A stretch of 64,000 nt of DNA, taken from NCBI RefSeq assembly GCF_033439725.1, contig NW_026944387.1, positions 930,001 through 994,000 on the forward strand, in the 5' to 3' direction. The position numbers and the translations under genes are program-made. The DNA comes from Neurospora tetraspora. Its lineage: Eukaryota > Ascomycota > Sordariomycetes > Sordariales > Sordariaceae. Of this stretch, positions 36,949 to 48,807 are shown piece after piece. The notes beneath the pieces are model-generated. The model was not told the DNA's origin. It ran no database searches and saw nothing but the letters and a program-made list of their open reading frames with translations. Position 1 is the stretch's first letter. Each line of letters starts with the position of its first letter.

Positions 36949-39013
36949 TCAAGTTGACTTGGTAGGCGTATCAGTATAAGGATCAAAACCCATACGTCTC
37001 TTCGCCTCGTTCCGTATATCCCACTTTTCTTCACCCCTCAGCCCAGTCGTCGACGTCTCCTCCAGGAAGAAGGTAAGGATGTGATCTGGAATCGACAGGT
37101 GAGACGTCTGCTGGAACTCCTGCAGGCTGCATAGTCGTATCAACATTTCCATGAGCGACAGCGACGAGGTGATGGCACCGAATGGTGACCTAGCCACGAA
37201 CGAGTCCATGCTGTTGGGTTCCTTCTGCGCCCCCTGGACCTGGGTTGGTGTTTGGAACAACTGCTTGCCATTTGCTCCCGGGCCTGGTAATGATGAAGTT
37301 GACGCCAGAGGAGAGGGGACGTATTTTCGTTGTTTTGGAGGCGTGTTCGGGTATGGTTGTAGAGAGACGTTGCGGATCTGATCGACGAGTTTCGAGTCGA
37401 CCACCTTGTCGCGTGGTGTAGCTGACTTGGAGGACCGGATGCTGGACTTATCATCACCGTCATCATCGTCGTCAGATTCGTCTTCGCTCTCGACAAAAAC
37501 CTCCAGCGCAAGCCATTCGGGATCTAAATGCGACGGTAGACCTAATGCTTTCCTCAATCGACCTTCTTCTGCCGCGGCCGCAAGTTCAGTAGACTTGGTC
37601 TCCGTCAGCAGTTGCGCGTCGATGTTGGCTTGCTCGTCGTCTTCAGCTGTGTCGTATGCCGTTTCCCCTTCTGATGCCTCTGCCTGTTCCGGGTCGGCGT
37701 ACCATTGGCGTTTGAGCTCGATCGGATCTGGGGCATGGAGGTCTCTCTTTAGTAGCAGCACCGGGTTGTTGTCTCCCTCCTCGGCGTTACCGATGTTCAG
37801 GAGTCGTCCGGTGTCGGTATAGAAAATCTTGGAAACCTGGTGTATGGGAATGGAGTCTCGAATTCCAGCCATATCAACCCCGTCGAATGGTTCACGTGCC
37901 TCATCATCCTCGTGAACACGTCCGTCGTCGAGATCTTCAATGATCTCCAAGTGATAGGCATACTCGTCTGGGCGGCCAAGCAGCGAAAGGGCCGAATCAA
38001 CGGCAGCAGAGTACCCGTTTACGGTTCCATCAAGAGACTCACCGGGGCAGTATCCGCGAGTCTTGTCAAAGTTCCAGCCTAGCGGTGTGCGAACCAGCCG
38101 TACACGAGCCTTGTGCACCACTTCCTGCCAGATAGGTTTCCGTTCACCTTCGCCGACACCATATGGTCGCTCCTTGGTCCACGTCTTGCCTCCAGTGCTA
38201 GGAGTGGTAGGAACGGAACTAGCACGGCCAAGCTTGGAATGAGCGCGGAAGAGCATGTAAAGAGATAATGTGAAGGAAGGTCCGATGGGCACTGCTCGGT
38301 TAGGGTTGTTCACAAAGTGTGAATCCCCGAATGACAGGAAGGCACTCGCCTGCATCAGTCTCGACGGAGAGATACCAGCGTTCACTGTAGTGTTCATCCG
38401 CTCTCCAGAGGCAGTGATGGCGAGCTGGATCAGAGGGATCTCTCTGTCTATGCGGGCCAGTAGTTCCTTCATCTCCTTGATAATGGTTAGCAGCTCAACA
38501 TGATGAGCTTCCGACATCCGGGCTTGCTTGCCATCGGAGCGGGAGCTCTCTTCGGCAGTGGCAGCATCGTTTAGGCGCTTTCCGAGAGAAATGATGTCTC
38601 GATGGAGAGACTTGGCAAGAGGCACAGCTGCCTCGAGGAAGACATTGCCACGGCCAGATCTGGATACAGTGTTAGTCACATATGACTGAGTCAAAGAAAG
38701 GTGAGGCATACTTGAACTCGATCAGGTCGATAGCTGGTGAAACGATCTAACATGGGGAACATCAATGTTAGCAAGGAGTGTCTTTGTTGGAGGGGTGGTT
38801 AGCATTGTTGGACCAGGCATAATGACCACTCACCTTGATCTTACTATCCAAGAGCTTCTGCAGCTTCTTGAGCTCCGTATAAACTCCTTTGTCGTCGACC
38901 GTCTTGAGCAGCCTCGAGCACTGGTTGACGGCGTAGGTGGAGGTGATTGCGATGCCTGATCTGATGGCGTAGTTGACCGCATGAGACCCGAGCTTGGCCA
39001 ACAGTGCGTCCAT
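36949..39013 (-). CDS. RanGTP-binding protein (Yrb30-like)
   Basis: Fungal family that binds the Ran GTPase Gsp1; role in nucleocytoplasmic transport is inferred. Minus-strand exons 38834-39013, 38712-38746 and 36949-38659 give 641 residues. The 35-nt middle exon encodes IVSPAIDLIEFK and is needed to keep frame. N-terminus MDALLAKLGSHAVNYAIRSG, then NQCSRLLKTVDD, EMKELLARIDREIPLIQLAI, and ASAFLSFGDSHF with SFTLSLYMLFRAHSK. An acidic Ser-rich middle follows, and the end is EKWDIRNEAKRRMGFDPYTD. I recall this N-terminal pattern for the Pfam Ran-binding family of Yrb30, but assign it from memory only. An alternative is an uncharacterised fungal protein. Confidence 0.75.
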
Positions 39014-39769
39014 GATTTTCTTGTCCGGTCAAATAAAAATGTGTGATTATTTGATTGGTGTGCCTATCATATTTCTGTCCTGTTTGGGGAGTTTTATGTA
39101 CGTGATAATTGTTAGTGTTCGTCCCGTCCGTTGATGTTCAGGTCCTTCAAGTTATGCCCGTGGTTGCCTGCGCAGTGGAAGAGTGACGTTGGTTGGCGGG
39201 TCCAGGCTTTCGTCTCTTTTGAGTTCACGGCCCGGGGACACGCCAGTGCATGCGCCAAGAGACACCAAGGAACCTGTACGTTGCAAGTATTCGCACTGTA
39301 ATTCTGCTGATCGAATCCCACTGAATGCCGGTTTTAGGCGCATCTCTCGCCGAGTGACTCCCCGAATCGCACCGTGTGCAACTGTCGGTGTTTCCGCCTT
39401 GACGCACAGTGGATAATGGGACAAAAAATTGTCATGCCCGTGTTCCCCGCCACCACGCTCTCCCCAATCAACGGTGGGGCAGCCCTTGCCAACGTTTCTT
39501 GACCCAAATCTCTCTTCGACTCTTTGCTCGCTTGTAGTTGGACGGGTCACTCAGAGTCCAAGTCATCAGGGTACATTTCCATTTTCCGACTGCCCGATTC
39601 CCTCCTTGCGCAACTATATCCATCGCGCTACCCAGTCGACAGAGTCGGAATCAATCTTGCTGACCATCCCTCTTATTCTCACCACTCTCCAGCCCCCCGA
39701 GCGAGACCTCGAACCCATACACTTCCCGCCGGTACCCTTTCGCGAAAACACACGCGACCACTATCCAAC
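39014..39769. promoter_or_regulatory. Divergent region between the Ran-binding gene and sup35
   Basis: 756 bp between outward-facing ATGs. The last 250 bp is pyrimidine-rich leader of sup35. No other element recognised. Confidence 0.5.
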
Positions 39770-42065
39770 ATGTCTGGAAACGTTCAGAACAACTGGGAGG
39801 ATGCCGCCGATCAGGACGAGCGCCTGGCGCGCCAGACCCAGAACCAGATGAACATCAGCGCTGGAACCTTCCGCCCCGGCGCCGCTGCCTTCACTCCCAA
39901 TGCTCCCGCCTTCACTCCCGGCCAGTTCGCCGCTCCCGGCTTCACCCCCCAGTACCAGCAGCAATACTACGGCGGCGCCCAGCAGGGCTATGGCGGCGGC
40001 TACCCCCAGTACGGCCAGCAGGGCTACGGACAGCAGTACAACAACCAGCAGCAGCAGGGCTACGGCGCTGTCTACGGTCAGCAGGGATATAACCAGGGCT
40101 ACGGTAGGCCGCTTGTTAATACGTTCTTGTGGATGAACCAGGCTGATAGATACGGATACTAGGCCAGCAACAACAATATGGTGGCTACCAGCAGAACCAG
40201 GGATACCAGCAGAGGCAACAGCAGAACCGCGATGCCCCCAAGCCAGCTCCTCAGATCGTCAAGAGGCCAGAGCAGCCCGCTGCCCAGGCGCAACCAAAGC
40301 CCGAGGCCCCCAAGGCTGCCAAGATTCTCAGCATCGGAGGCGATGCTCCTGCCAAGGTTCTGAGCATCGGTGGTGATGCCCCCAAGCCCGCCGCCAAGGT
40401 TCTCTCCATCGGCGGCACTGCTCCCGCCAAGGAGGCACCCAAGAAGGAGGAGACCAAGAAGGACGCTGCTAAGAAGGAGGGTACCGCTGAGGCCGCCGCC
40501 AAGGTTGCTGCTACCAAGGCCGTCGAGAAGTCCGAATCTGCTGCTCCTAGCGGCAAGACTTCGCCCGCTCCCTCTTCCGGCCGCGCCAGCCCTTCGGCCG
40601 CTAACTCCGGCACCAAGGTTATTCGCGAGGTCGATGCTGTTGAGAAGGAGATTCAGTCCGCCGATGTTGACGACGAGACCCTCAAGGAAATCTACGGCAA
40701 GGAGCATATGAACATTATCTTCATTGGTCACGTCGATGCCGGCAAGTCTACCCTCGGTGGTGCCATTCTCTACGTCACCGGCATGGTTGACCAGCGTACC
40801 CTCGACAAGTACAAGAGGGAAGCTAAGGAGATGGGTCGTGAGACCTGGTACCTCTCGTGGGCTCTTGATTTGACCAACGAGGAGCGTGCCAAGGGTAAGA
40901 CTGTCGAGGTTGGTCGCGGTTTCTTCGAGACCGACAAGCGCAAGTACTCCATTCTCGATGCCCCCGGCCACAAGACCTATGTCCCCAACATGATTGGTGG
41001 TGCTTCCCAGGCCGATGTCGGTATCCTCGTCATCTCCGCCCGTAAGGGTGAGTACGAGACCGGTTTCGAGAAGGGCGGTCAGACCCGTGAGCACGCCATG
41101 TTGGCCAAGACCCAGGGTGTCAACAAGCTCGTCGTTGTCATCAACAAGATGGACGACCCTACCGTCAACTGGTCCGAGGAGCGCTATAAGGAGTGCACGA
41201 CCAAGCTTGCTCAGTTCTTGAAGGGTACTGGTTACAACCTTAAGACGGATGTTTTCTTCATGCCCGTCGCTGCCCAGCAGACCCTGGGTATCAAGGACCG
41301 CGTCCCCAAGGATGTCTGCCCCTGGTACGATGGCCCCTCGCTGCTCGAGTACCTCGATAACATGAACGCCCTCGAGCGCAAGGTCAACGCCCCCTTCATG
41401 ATGCCCGTTGCTGGCAAGTACCGTGATATGGGTACCATGATTGAGGGTAAGATCGAGGCCGGTGTGATCAAGAAGGGTATGAGCTTGATCATGATGCCCA
41501 ACAAGCAGTCGGTCGATATTTCGGCTGTCTACGGCGAGACCGAAGATGAGGTTTCCGTTGCCCAGTGCGGTGAGCAAGTCCGTCTCCGTCTCCGTGGCAT
41601 CGAAGAAGAAGAGATCATGCCCGGTTTCGTTCTTTGCTCGCCCAAGCGTCTTGTGCATAACGTCACCGCTTTCGAAGCTCAGATCCGTATCCTTGACCTC
41701 AAGAGCATCTTGACTGCCGGCTTCAACTGCGTGCTCCACGTCCACGCCGCTATTGAGGAGGTTACTTTCGCTGCTCTCCTCCACAAGCTCCAAAAGGGCA
41801 CCAACAGGAAGTCCAAGCTTCCTCCTTCGCACGCCAAGAAGGGTGACAGCATCATTGCTCGTCTTGAGGTTACCGGTGGTGCCGGCTCCGTGTGCGTTGA
41901 GAGGTTCGAGGACTACCCCCAGATGGGTCGTTTCACCCTCCGTGATCAGGTATGTTTTTGTCTTTTTGCCCCTTTACTTCATCAAATACGTGCTAACAAC
42001 TACCGCAGGGTCAAACTATTGCTATCGGCAAGATTACCAAGCTCATTACCGACACCTCTGCTTAA
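39770..42065 (+). CDS. sup35: Translation release factor eRF3 (Sup35)
   Basis: GTPase that acts with eRF1 to end translation and, through poly(A)-binding protein, links to mRNA decay. Exons 39770-40103, 40163-41949 and 42009-42065 give 725 residues. Residues 1-~135 are a Gln/Asn/Gly/Tyr-rich prion-like domain (YGQQGYGQQYNNQQQQGYG), crossed by intron 1. Residues 163-200 hold three copies of AK(I/V)LSIGG(D/T)AP. A charged Lys/Glu/Ala middle follows. The EF1A-like GTPase begins near 294 (MNIIFIGHVDAGKST), with DAPGHKTYVP and NKMD, and ends with two beta-barrel domains. The last exon encodes only GQTIAIGKITKLITDTSA. Reads as a complete, normal eRF3. Confidence 0.97.
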
Positions 42066-43053
42066 ATGGTGAAGAGAAGATTGGTGTTGTCGGCGGACTT
42101 GAGTTAAGAAATCGTATTTATCAAGTCGAAGATGGTAACAACGTAAACGGGATCGAGTAGGTTTTACATTGGTTATTTGCTTGAGCGCGGAAAAAGCTTT
42201 TGTAAGGGTCATGTTTACGTTGTTCGAGTCCAAGCATTGGGGAGATAGAGCAAAATACCAGTTGGAATCAAAAGTTTTGTTACGTTTGGGAAGCCCGGGT
42301 ATCTTGGATACCCAGGTCATTTTTTGTTTACTCTTATGATGATATTTATTGGCTTGCCCAGACCTCCATGTGACATGGAGGATGGAATTGCCCACCCAAA
42401 TCACTGACGATCATTCCATCGGGACTGATGTCGCAAGATTCAAGCCAAGCTGTACCTGACATTAGCAAACCTTCCCAAGTGAAGACAATGAACTTCGAGA
42501 AACTCCCCGAGGAACATGCGGGGAGAGCGGGGCCGATGACGAGCTATTCCCGTCGGAAGAGGATGCCGAACAACGGAGGAGGTGTTATAAGCGGGCCCAC
42601 TCCGGAGGCTACCGAGCGTATGAGGGGAAGAGGATATGAGTCTATGACAACGACAACAGCTTCTTTCATATAGGATTTGTAATTCCGTCGTTATAAAAGA
42701 CAGCTCCGGAACTGAGGACGTTGCAACAGTTTTTACCAGAAAAACTCCAGGAATTCAAAGGTTCACGACGAAGGTAAGTTCTCATATTCCTCCTCTCATG
42801 ACATCATGACAAATCCGGAGCTTCCACCGAATCCAAAAATGCGAGTTCAGAACTGTCAACATCTCAACTGTTTCTTCACTCTCCCACTTATCGTTTCAGA
42901 GTGCTGATACCAAGTCGTGGAAGTGTAGTTACTAATAAGACGAACAGCAACCCGATTTCACCCAGTTCCCAAACACCGAACGAACACACCTACTCACAAC
43001 ATCACGAACTTTTATTAAACACTGATCGATATCTCTCAACACCACCACCAACC
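42066..43053. other. Intergenic region downstream of sup35
   Basis: About 990 bp. It holds two perfect hairpins in the sup35 3' flank (42297-42313 and 42363-42381) and a doubtful 81-codon ORF (42428-42673), then the promoter and leader of the dehydrogenase gene. Confidence 0.55.
42428..42673 (+). CDS. Doubtful small ORF, unknown
   Basis: 81 codons from a true ATG (residues MSQDSSQAVPDISKPSQVKT to the end TTTASFI). Polar, with a basic SRRKRM patch; no domain, signal peptide or membrane segment. It could be a small gene of its own or chance ORF in intergenic DNA. No homologue comes to mind. Confidence 0.25.
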   Translation: MSQDSSQAVPDISKPSQVKTMNFEKLPEEHAGRAGPMTSYSRRKRMPNNGGGVISGPTPEATERMRGRGYESMTTTTASFI

Positions 43054-44592
43054 ATGTCCGTCCCAGTAACAGCTTCCCCAGCCACCGCGCCTCCCATCGA
43101 CGTGAGCAACCTCTTCTCCGTCAAGGGTCTCGTCGCCCTCGTCACAGGCGGTGGTTCTGGTACGTCCACCCGACTTTTTTTTTTTTTTTTTGTTTCTTGA
43201 CCCCCTTCCCCTTACCCGTCCTTTCCCAGTTCTCCGGTTCTCCCTCCCTCCCAGACTACCACTACCACTGTTGCTGACACACACAAAATCACCACCAAAC
43301 AGGAATCGGCCTAATGCTAACTCAATCCCTCGCCTCCGCCGGCGCCAAACGCATTTACATCGCCGGCCGCCGCCTGTCGGTTCTCCAATCCGCCGCCGAC
43401 CGCATCAACTCCTCTCTTCCTTCAACAAAAGAACCAGTAGTCGTCCCCCTAGAATGCGACGTAACATCCCCCACCTCCCTCTCCTCTTTAGTGTCCACCA
43501 TCTCCTCCGACCCGTATACAGGATACTTGAACTTGTTGCTTTGCAACGCCGGCGTCGGCGGGCCGCAGGTTTCCGCCGTGAACAAGGAGACCGGCGAGCC
43601 CAAGACTCTCAAGGAATTCAGGGAACAGAATCTGGCGGTGGATTTTGATAAAGAATGGGAGCAGACGTTCAGGGTCAATGTGGGCAGTGTGTGGTATACG
43701 GCTATGGCTTGTTTGGAACTTTTGGACAAGGGGAACCAAGTTGCTGCTACTGAGGGGGTAAAGGAGGGGGTTTGGAGGGAGAGTAGCAGTCAGATCGTTG
43801 TGACGAGCAGTATTGCGGGTTTAAACAAGGCGGCGCCGGGCGGGTGGGCTTACGGGGTGAGTAAGGCTGCGGCGACGCATGTGGGGAAGCAGTTGAGTGT
43901 GCTGTTGCCTAGGTGGGGGATTCGGTGAGTTTTTTGATCTTTTTCTTTTTTTTGTTTGGTTTGGTGAAGGACTGGAGGGACTGGGGGGCTGTGGTGAGAC
44001 GCTAGGGGAAACGGGAAGTGGTGAAGAGAGGTGAAGAGAAAAAGGGTGAAGAGAGAGGTGAAGAAAGGTGAAGAGAGAGGTGAAGAGAGAAGTGAAAGAG
44101 GTTGGACAGACTGGCGATTTTCAAGTGAGAAGAGCCAGGGGAAAAGGGTTCTCGGGACGAGTGTCCGTTTGAGCCAACTCCTTGATGCTTCTCGGCGTCA
44201 TTTCCAACCTGGACCCTATCGGAATAGGGGGTCTACCGCTTTTCAAAGAAAACTTGCTAACCTTCCATCTCTCACAGCTGCAACGTAATCTGCCCCGGCC
44301 GTAAGTCTCCCTCCCTTCCCACCCCTTCCCAATCTTTCCACGGCCACTAACTCTGTCCACAGTCTTCCCCTCCGAAATGGCCGCTCCCATCGTCCAAGCC
44401 GCCGGCGGCTCCATGACCGGCGGAGGCGTCATCCCTCTCGACAAGAAGATTGTCCCTCTCGGCCGCATGGGCGATGAGTTCGACATGGCCGGGCAAATCC
44501 TGTACCTGGCTTCGCGGGCCGGAGCGTATCTGAACGGAAACGTGATTGTTGTTGATGGTGGACGGCTGACTACGATGCCTAGTACGTACTAG
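43054..44592 (+). CDS. Short-chain dehydrogenase/reductase
   Basis: NAD(P)-dependent oxidoreductase of the classical SDR type; substrate unknown. Exons 43054-43159, 43303-43924, 44278-44300 and 44363-44592 give 326 residues. The cofactor motif TGGGSGIG is split by intron 1. The structural motif LLLCNAGVGG, the catalytic Ser in VTSSIAGL and YxxxK in AYGVSKAA are all present. The 23-nt third exon completes RCNVICPGL. The C-terminal YLASRAGAYLNGNVIVVDGG is also family-typical. Intron 3 (353 nt) is expanded by a GGTGAAGAGAGA-like tandem repeat, and intron 1 carries a long T run. The N-terminus has no clear signal peptide, so it is probably cytosolic. A rhamnolipid RhlG-like or 3-ketoacyl reductase-like role is possible but unsupported. 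Confidence 0.93.
44020..44100 (+). repeat. Purine-rich tandem repeat in an SDR intron
   Basis: About seven imperfect copies of GGTGAAGAGAGA-type units inside the third intron of the dehydrogenase gene. All pyrimidines on this strand are T, in GTGAAG cores. Confidence 0.8.
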
Positions 44593-45903
44593 GTACTAAG
44601 TCTTGAATGAGGGTTGTGGGATGAGTAGTTGGAGAAGAATGGAGGAGGAACGAATTATAGACTTGGTTGGGGAGGGGGGAATGAATGAGCTCGGAAAGGA
44701 GATATATGACTTGGAGTGGTTGATGAATTTTGGCTCTACATACCTACCTTATGTTTCAGGTTCTACATGTGAAATGGATGGAAAGTTCCCAATGTCCACT
44801 TGTGGTCAAGGAGGCATTTCATTTCCTCGTGATTCCCTGTGTGAACCGCCATCCTGCAACAGAACAAGGAGTGTACCTACTCATCACTTTAGTTAATACT
44901 AGGACCATATCTGAGATACCACCTGTTGAGGGGCGCGCCATACCTACCTGTACCCTTGATCATGCTTAGCAGGGCTGAGACTATCTATGAATTGTCAATC
45001 TTGTGTGTATCCAACGGAGAATCGCTGAAGTACATACATCAGTCTGCTCTCCATCCATATTCCATCCTCGTCCATTCTACTAGTCTAGGATCTCGTTTGC
45101 TCACCAGACAACCCCATGCTTGTCGGAAGCATTTGATGACGGAAAGGATAAAGAGAAGCTCGAGTTGTGATCAGAGGAGGATCACCAAGAAGTATTTTGG
45201 CGTGAGATTTGCGGGCTTGCTACGTATTTCGTGCTCAGTTTGCCCCCTCTCGTCGCTTTCCATATTCCTTTTTCTCTCCATTTCTTCTTGTTTCTTCGTC
45301 CCCTTGGCAGTAAGGAGGGAATTCGTAAGTGCAGTTAGGCCGCGCCCTGCTTACTTGCAAGAGTATAAACAGGACCACTTGCATGACCGTGACACTCAAG
45401 CGGTCGTTACCGGAGTGAAATGTTACTACTCATGAACAAGCAAGACTTGGTGAGGAAGAATCATGAGCTTCTAAAGTAGGCCATGACTGCCGAAAGAAAA
45501 GATGGATGAAACGAAGGCGCATGGGAGATGGAGGAAGTGGATGACATGTTGAAGTTGCCGTTCCCATTAGGTATCCACAACAACCAGTCACCCCCAGATA
45601 AACCATGATATGCCACCGGGATATTGACCGGCGAGTGAGCACTCGAACCCTCCATATGAAACTTTATCTATGAATCCCGAACGCGCATGCCGTCGACTTT
45701 TATCTTCCATGGTATCCTAGCGGTGAGAAATACGAGCTCGAGCCTTGTTGGGAGAGCTCCATTCATAAGGTTTAGAAGCAAATAACAAGTGGAAGTTAGT
45801 TGGTGACGATGGCAGATGGACCCCCAAACCTGTCAAGGGGTCTCGGTACTCAAAAAGTGGGACTTCGGATCCAGCTCCGGCAATGTCGACCTTGCTTTCC
45901 CCG
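44593..45903. other. Intergenic region left of the transposon
   Basis: About 1.3 kb of normal base composition with short frames only. The sharp change to AT-rich DNA comes after about 46010, inside the transposon. No RNA gene found. Confidence 0.5.
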
Positions 45904-45905
45904 TA

Positions 45906-46007
45906 CCCGTGGAGATAGGGTGGCCTTTTTCACCCATCCCCACTCTCCTACAGAGAGTGGGTCACAAAACTGTCGGACAGCTCAAAACCGCTGGACAGTC
46001 TTAGCAT
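45906..46007 (+). repeat. Left terminal inverted repeat of the transposon
   Basis: Matches the reverse complement of 49103-49204 at nearly all positions; differences cluster at the inner end and are mostly transitions. It contains an internal hairpin CCACTCTC/GAGAGTGG. TA at 45904-45905 is the left target copy. Confidence 0.92.
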
Positions 46008-48286
46008 ATACAACAATATAGACCTATTTCATTTTATTAGCGAACTACACCAAAATAAAAACCAAACTGCATATTTTTACTATATCTTGTACTTCGCTAT
46101 TTGGACTCGCATCGATTCGATTTTTTGATTAGATATTTATTATTAACTGTAATATTATCTTTTATCGTATTTTTATTATTTCTAGTCGAAATAGTACCCC
46201 TTGAGCGCGAATCCACCAATATATATATAGTATGCTAGTTAATTAATACTCGAACTCAGTATTACAACTCCGTCATTAAAATATTTATATAAAAGCGCTT
46301 AATTAAGGAGCCTAATTTTCTTAATGCTACGAAAATATTTAAATATAGTAAATTATAGTTTAGTTAATATATAAAGGCTTTAAACGAGATAAGTATATTT
46401 ATATTTAGTATACGCAATAATGAGCGACTGATATATTAAATAAAAGTAGAAGATAATACTTTTGAGAGGTATTTAATATAATTTATTGAATTAAGGTTAT
46501 TCTTTAGTAGAAATTTAATAATTAACGCCGCGAACCAATTATAAGCTTATTATATTGGTTCTACGTTTGGTATATCGTATAATTAGTATATTCGTTAGAA
46601 GAAGGATTATTTATAGTATAGTATAATGAAGATTAAATTAGTAGAAATTCGCTATTTTTTTTACTAAGTAATATATTAAGTACGTAGAAAAATTCTTCAA
46701 AAAGTTCGAAGCGGCGGTTTAAGAGTATAATATTTCTTTATCTTTTTATTAAAATACGAATAAAGCGGAGTACTGTATAGCGATATTCGCAGCAAGTATC
46801 GAAGTTTTAATTATAAAGTACTTAAAAAAGAAGTAAATTAGTACCTCCCTTTAGAAGAATATAAAATAATATAGGGTAATAATAATATATTAATTATATT
46901 TTTTAATAATTAAAATTATTTAATTTCGCTAACTATAAATCCGTTACCTCAATTAGCGCAGGGAATACCGTCGGTAACTATATTTCTATTTTTTTAATAT
47001 TTAAAACGTAGTTATTAAAGGATATAGTTAATAATAACTTCTATCTAAAAGCATAGTTCGTTGGATTTAATACCGCGTTTAATAACGTAGAAATAATATT
47101 AAAATAGATATATTATTTTAATAAATAGTCGTAATAACATTATACTAAAGTAAAAGAGAGAGGGGTAGATTTCGTAAAGTAATTTGGTTATAATAAGGAA
47201 GAATATAATAAGGAGCAAGACTTCTTATATTATAACCCTAACGAAATAATTAATTTTGAGAAATACGCTACCTCTTTAAAATAACAGATTTATTATTTAT
47301 TAGTATTAAATTCCTTTTAAGGGCATTATAACTTCGATTTCTACGAATATTATTTGTAATATAATATTTTAATTTTATTCTTCCCCCTTTATTTATTTTA
47401 CTTTGTATAGCCTATAGACGTAAGTATTTTTTAATTGATAAAAGTAATATATTAGCGGAAATTTAAAAAATATATTCGAAAGGGGGAATTAAATATAAAC
47501 CGTAAATAGTTTATCCGTAACCTTTAAAATATTATAAATTAAGGATTTAAAATTAAAAATATAATATTTAGCTTCGAAAAATTAAGAATTTACTTACTAA
47601 ACCTTGCCTACATTATTTTAATATTAAAAGAAAAAATAAATTAAATTAATAGTATAACCTACCTAGAGATAATTCTAAACGATGCCCGCTGCTAGGCTGC
47701 TATTTAAAAAGGTTTTACTCGTATTAGAAAAATTATTAAAAAGTATAGTTTTCCTACTTGTATAGTATTTAAGGCGATAGAGGTTAGCTTTAACTAGAGA
47801 TACTTCAATTATTACTACTTAATAGAATTCTTTCTTAAAAGACGTAAATAATTAGAAACTCTTAATAATAAAAAGATTAGAAGGCGGTTCGCTAAACTAG
47901 AGGGCGAATTTATAAATAATATTGCCGTTAAATAAGTATAATATTAATAGGAGGTTAGGGAGTAAATTAAGTAAGTGGCTACTAGGGGAAAACAATTAAA
48001 GGCTATTAATATTACCGTTAAAAATTATTAGAAAGAATAATAGAAGGAGTAAGATAAATGGAAGCGCTTCTTAAAGAATAGAATTAAATTAATTATTAAT
48101 ACTAGCCACCCTCGTATAGTTACCTTTTATAAATATTTCGAAAAGATTAAATAAGTTAATAATTATATTAATTTTAATAACCCTACTTAACTTCTTTAAG
48201 TATACAATAGGAGAAGGAAGTTACTTTTCTTTATTAATATACTAATTAAGTAAGTTCCTAATTCTATAACTAGATCGTTAAGAAAT

Positions 48287-48529
48287 ATGCCCGCTATCGA
48301 CAAAAGTATAATTCTACTAGGAGATAAAGTACGTATTATTAGTATTAATAACCCTATACTGCTTAATTATAATAGGGAGGATAACGACGAAGATAATAAT
48401 AATAATGATGATGGTAAGGATAGTAATAATATAGTAGATCCTAACTTCTCTTTTAGTTCTCTTTTTAACGAGGATAAGGAAAATAAGGAAGAAGGGGAGG
48501 AGATGCCTAACCTAGAGCTCCCTACCTAA
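48287..48529 (+). pseudogene. C-terminal remnant of the transposase
   Basis: 80 open codons from MPAIDKSIILLGDKVRIISI through an Asn/Asp/Glu-rich tail to EMPNLELPT. It is the only long open frame in the AT-rich body and lies downstream of the degraded DDE region, on the same strand. It is read as the tail of the transposase, not a gene of its own. Family transposases commonly end in a polar, acidic tail; the match here is by position and composition only. Confidence 0.5.
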
Positions 48530-48553
48530 TTAAAAACCCTATTACCTTCCCCT

Positions 48554-48807
48554 TGTGATGGCTGGCACCACCAGTCGTCATGAATTCCATTCACAGGTGG
48601 CTTCCATTCACGGGTTTGGTTCAGATAGTTCAGGTTCTGGGCTTGGCCTGGCTCCCTCCCAGAGTTCAGGGTATAAAACCCAGTCCTTCCCATCTAGCCT
48701 TCCCTTTTAGAGTTTCCTTCTTTCCTCAACTTCTTGTCTTTAGTCCAAGTTAGCCATTAGGGTAGTATAGTCCTTGCACCCATACCCATCTCTGGCTACG
48801 TGTAACA
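48554..48807 (+). mobile_element. Possible solo LTR inside the DNA transposon
   Basis: A 254-bp island of normal base composition within RIP-mutated DNA. It begins TGTGATGGCTGG and ends CGTGTAACA (TG...CA ends), has a TATA-like GTATAAAAC near 48671 and pyrimidine-rich sequence after it, and is flanked by an imperfect 5-bp duplication. These are features of a solo LTR, superfamily undetermined; no internal retroelement genes are present. It appears younger than the RIP damage around it. An alternative is a preserved host fragment. Confidence 0.45.

Noticed and set aside
40159-41832. 557-codon open frame on the minus strand
   Set aside because: Antisense of the GC-rich third positions of sup35; no ATG context or domain.
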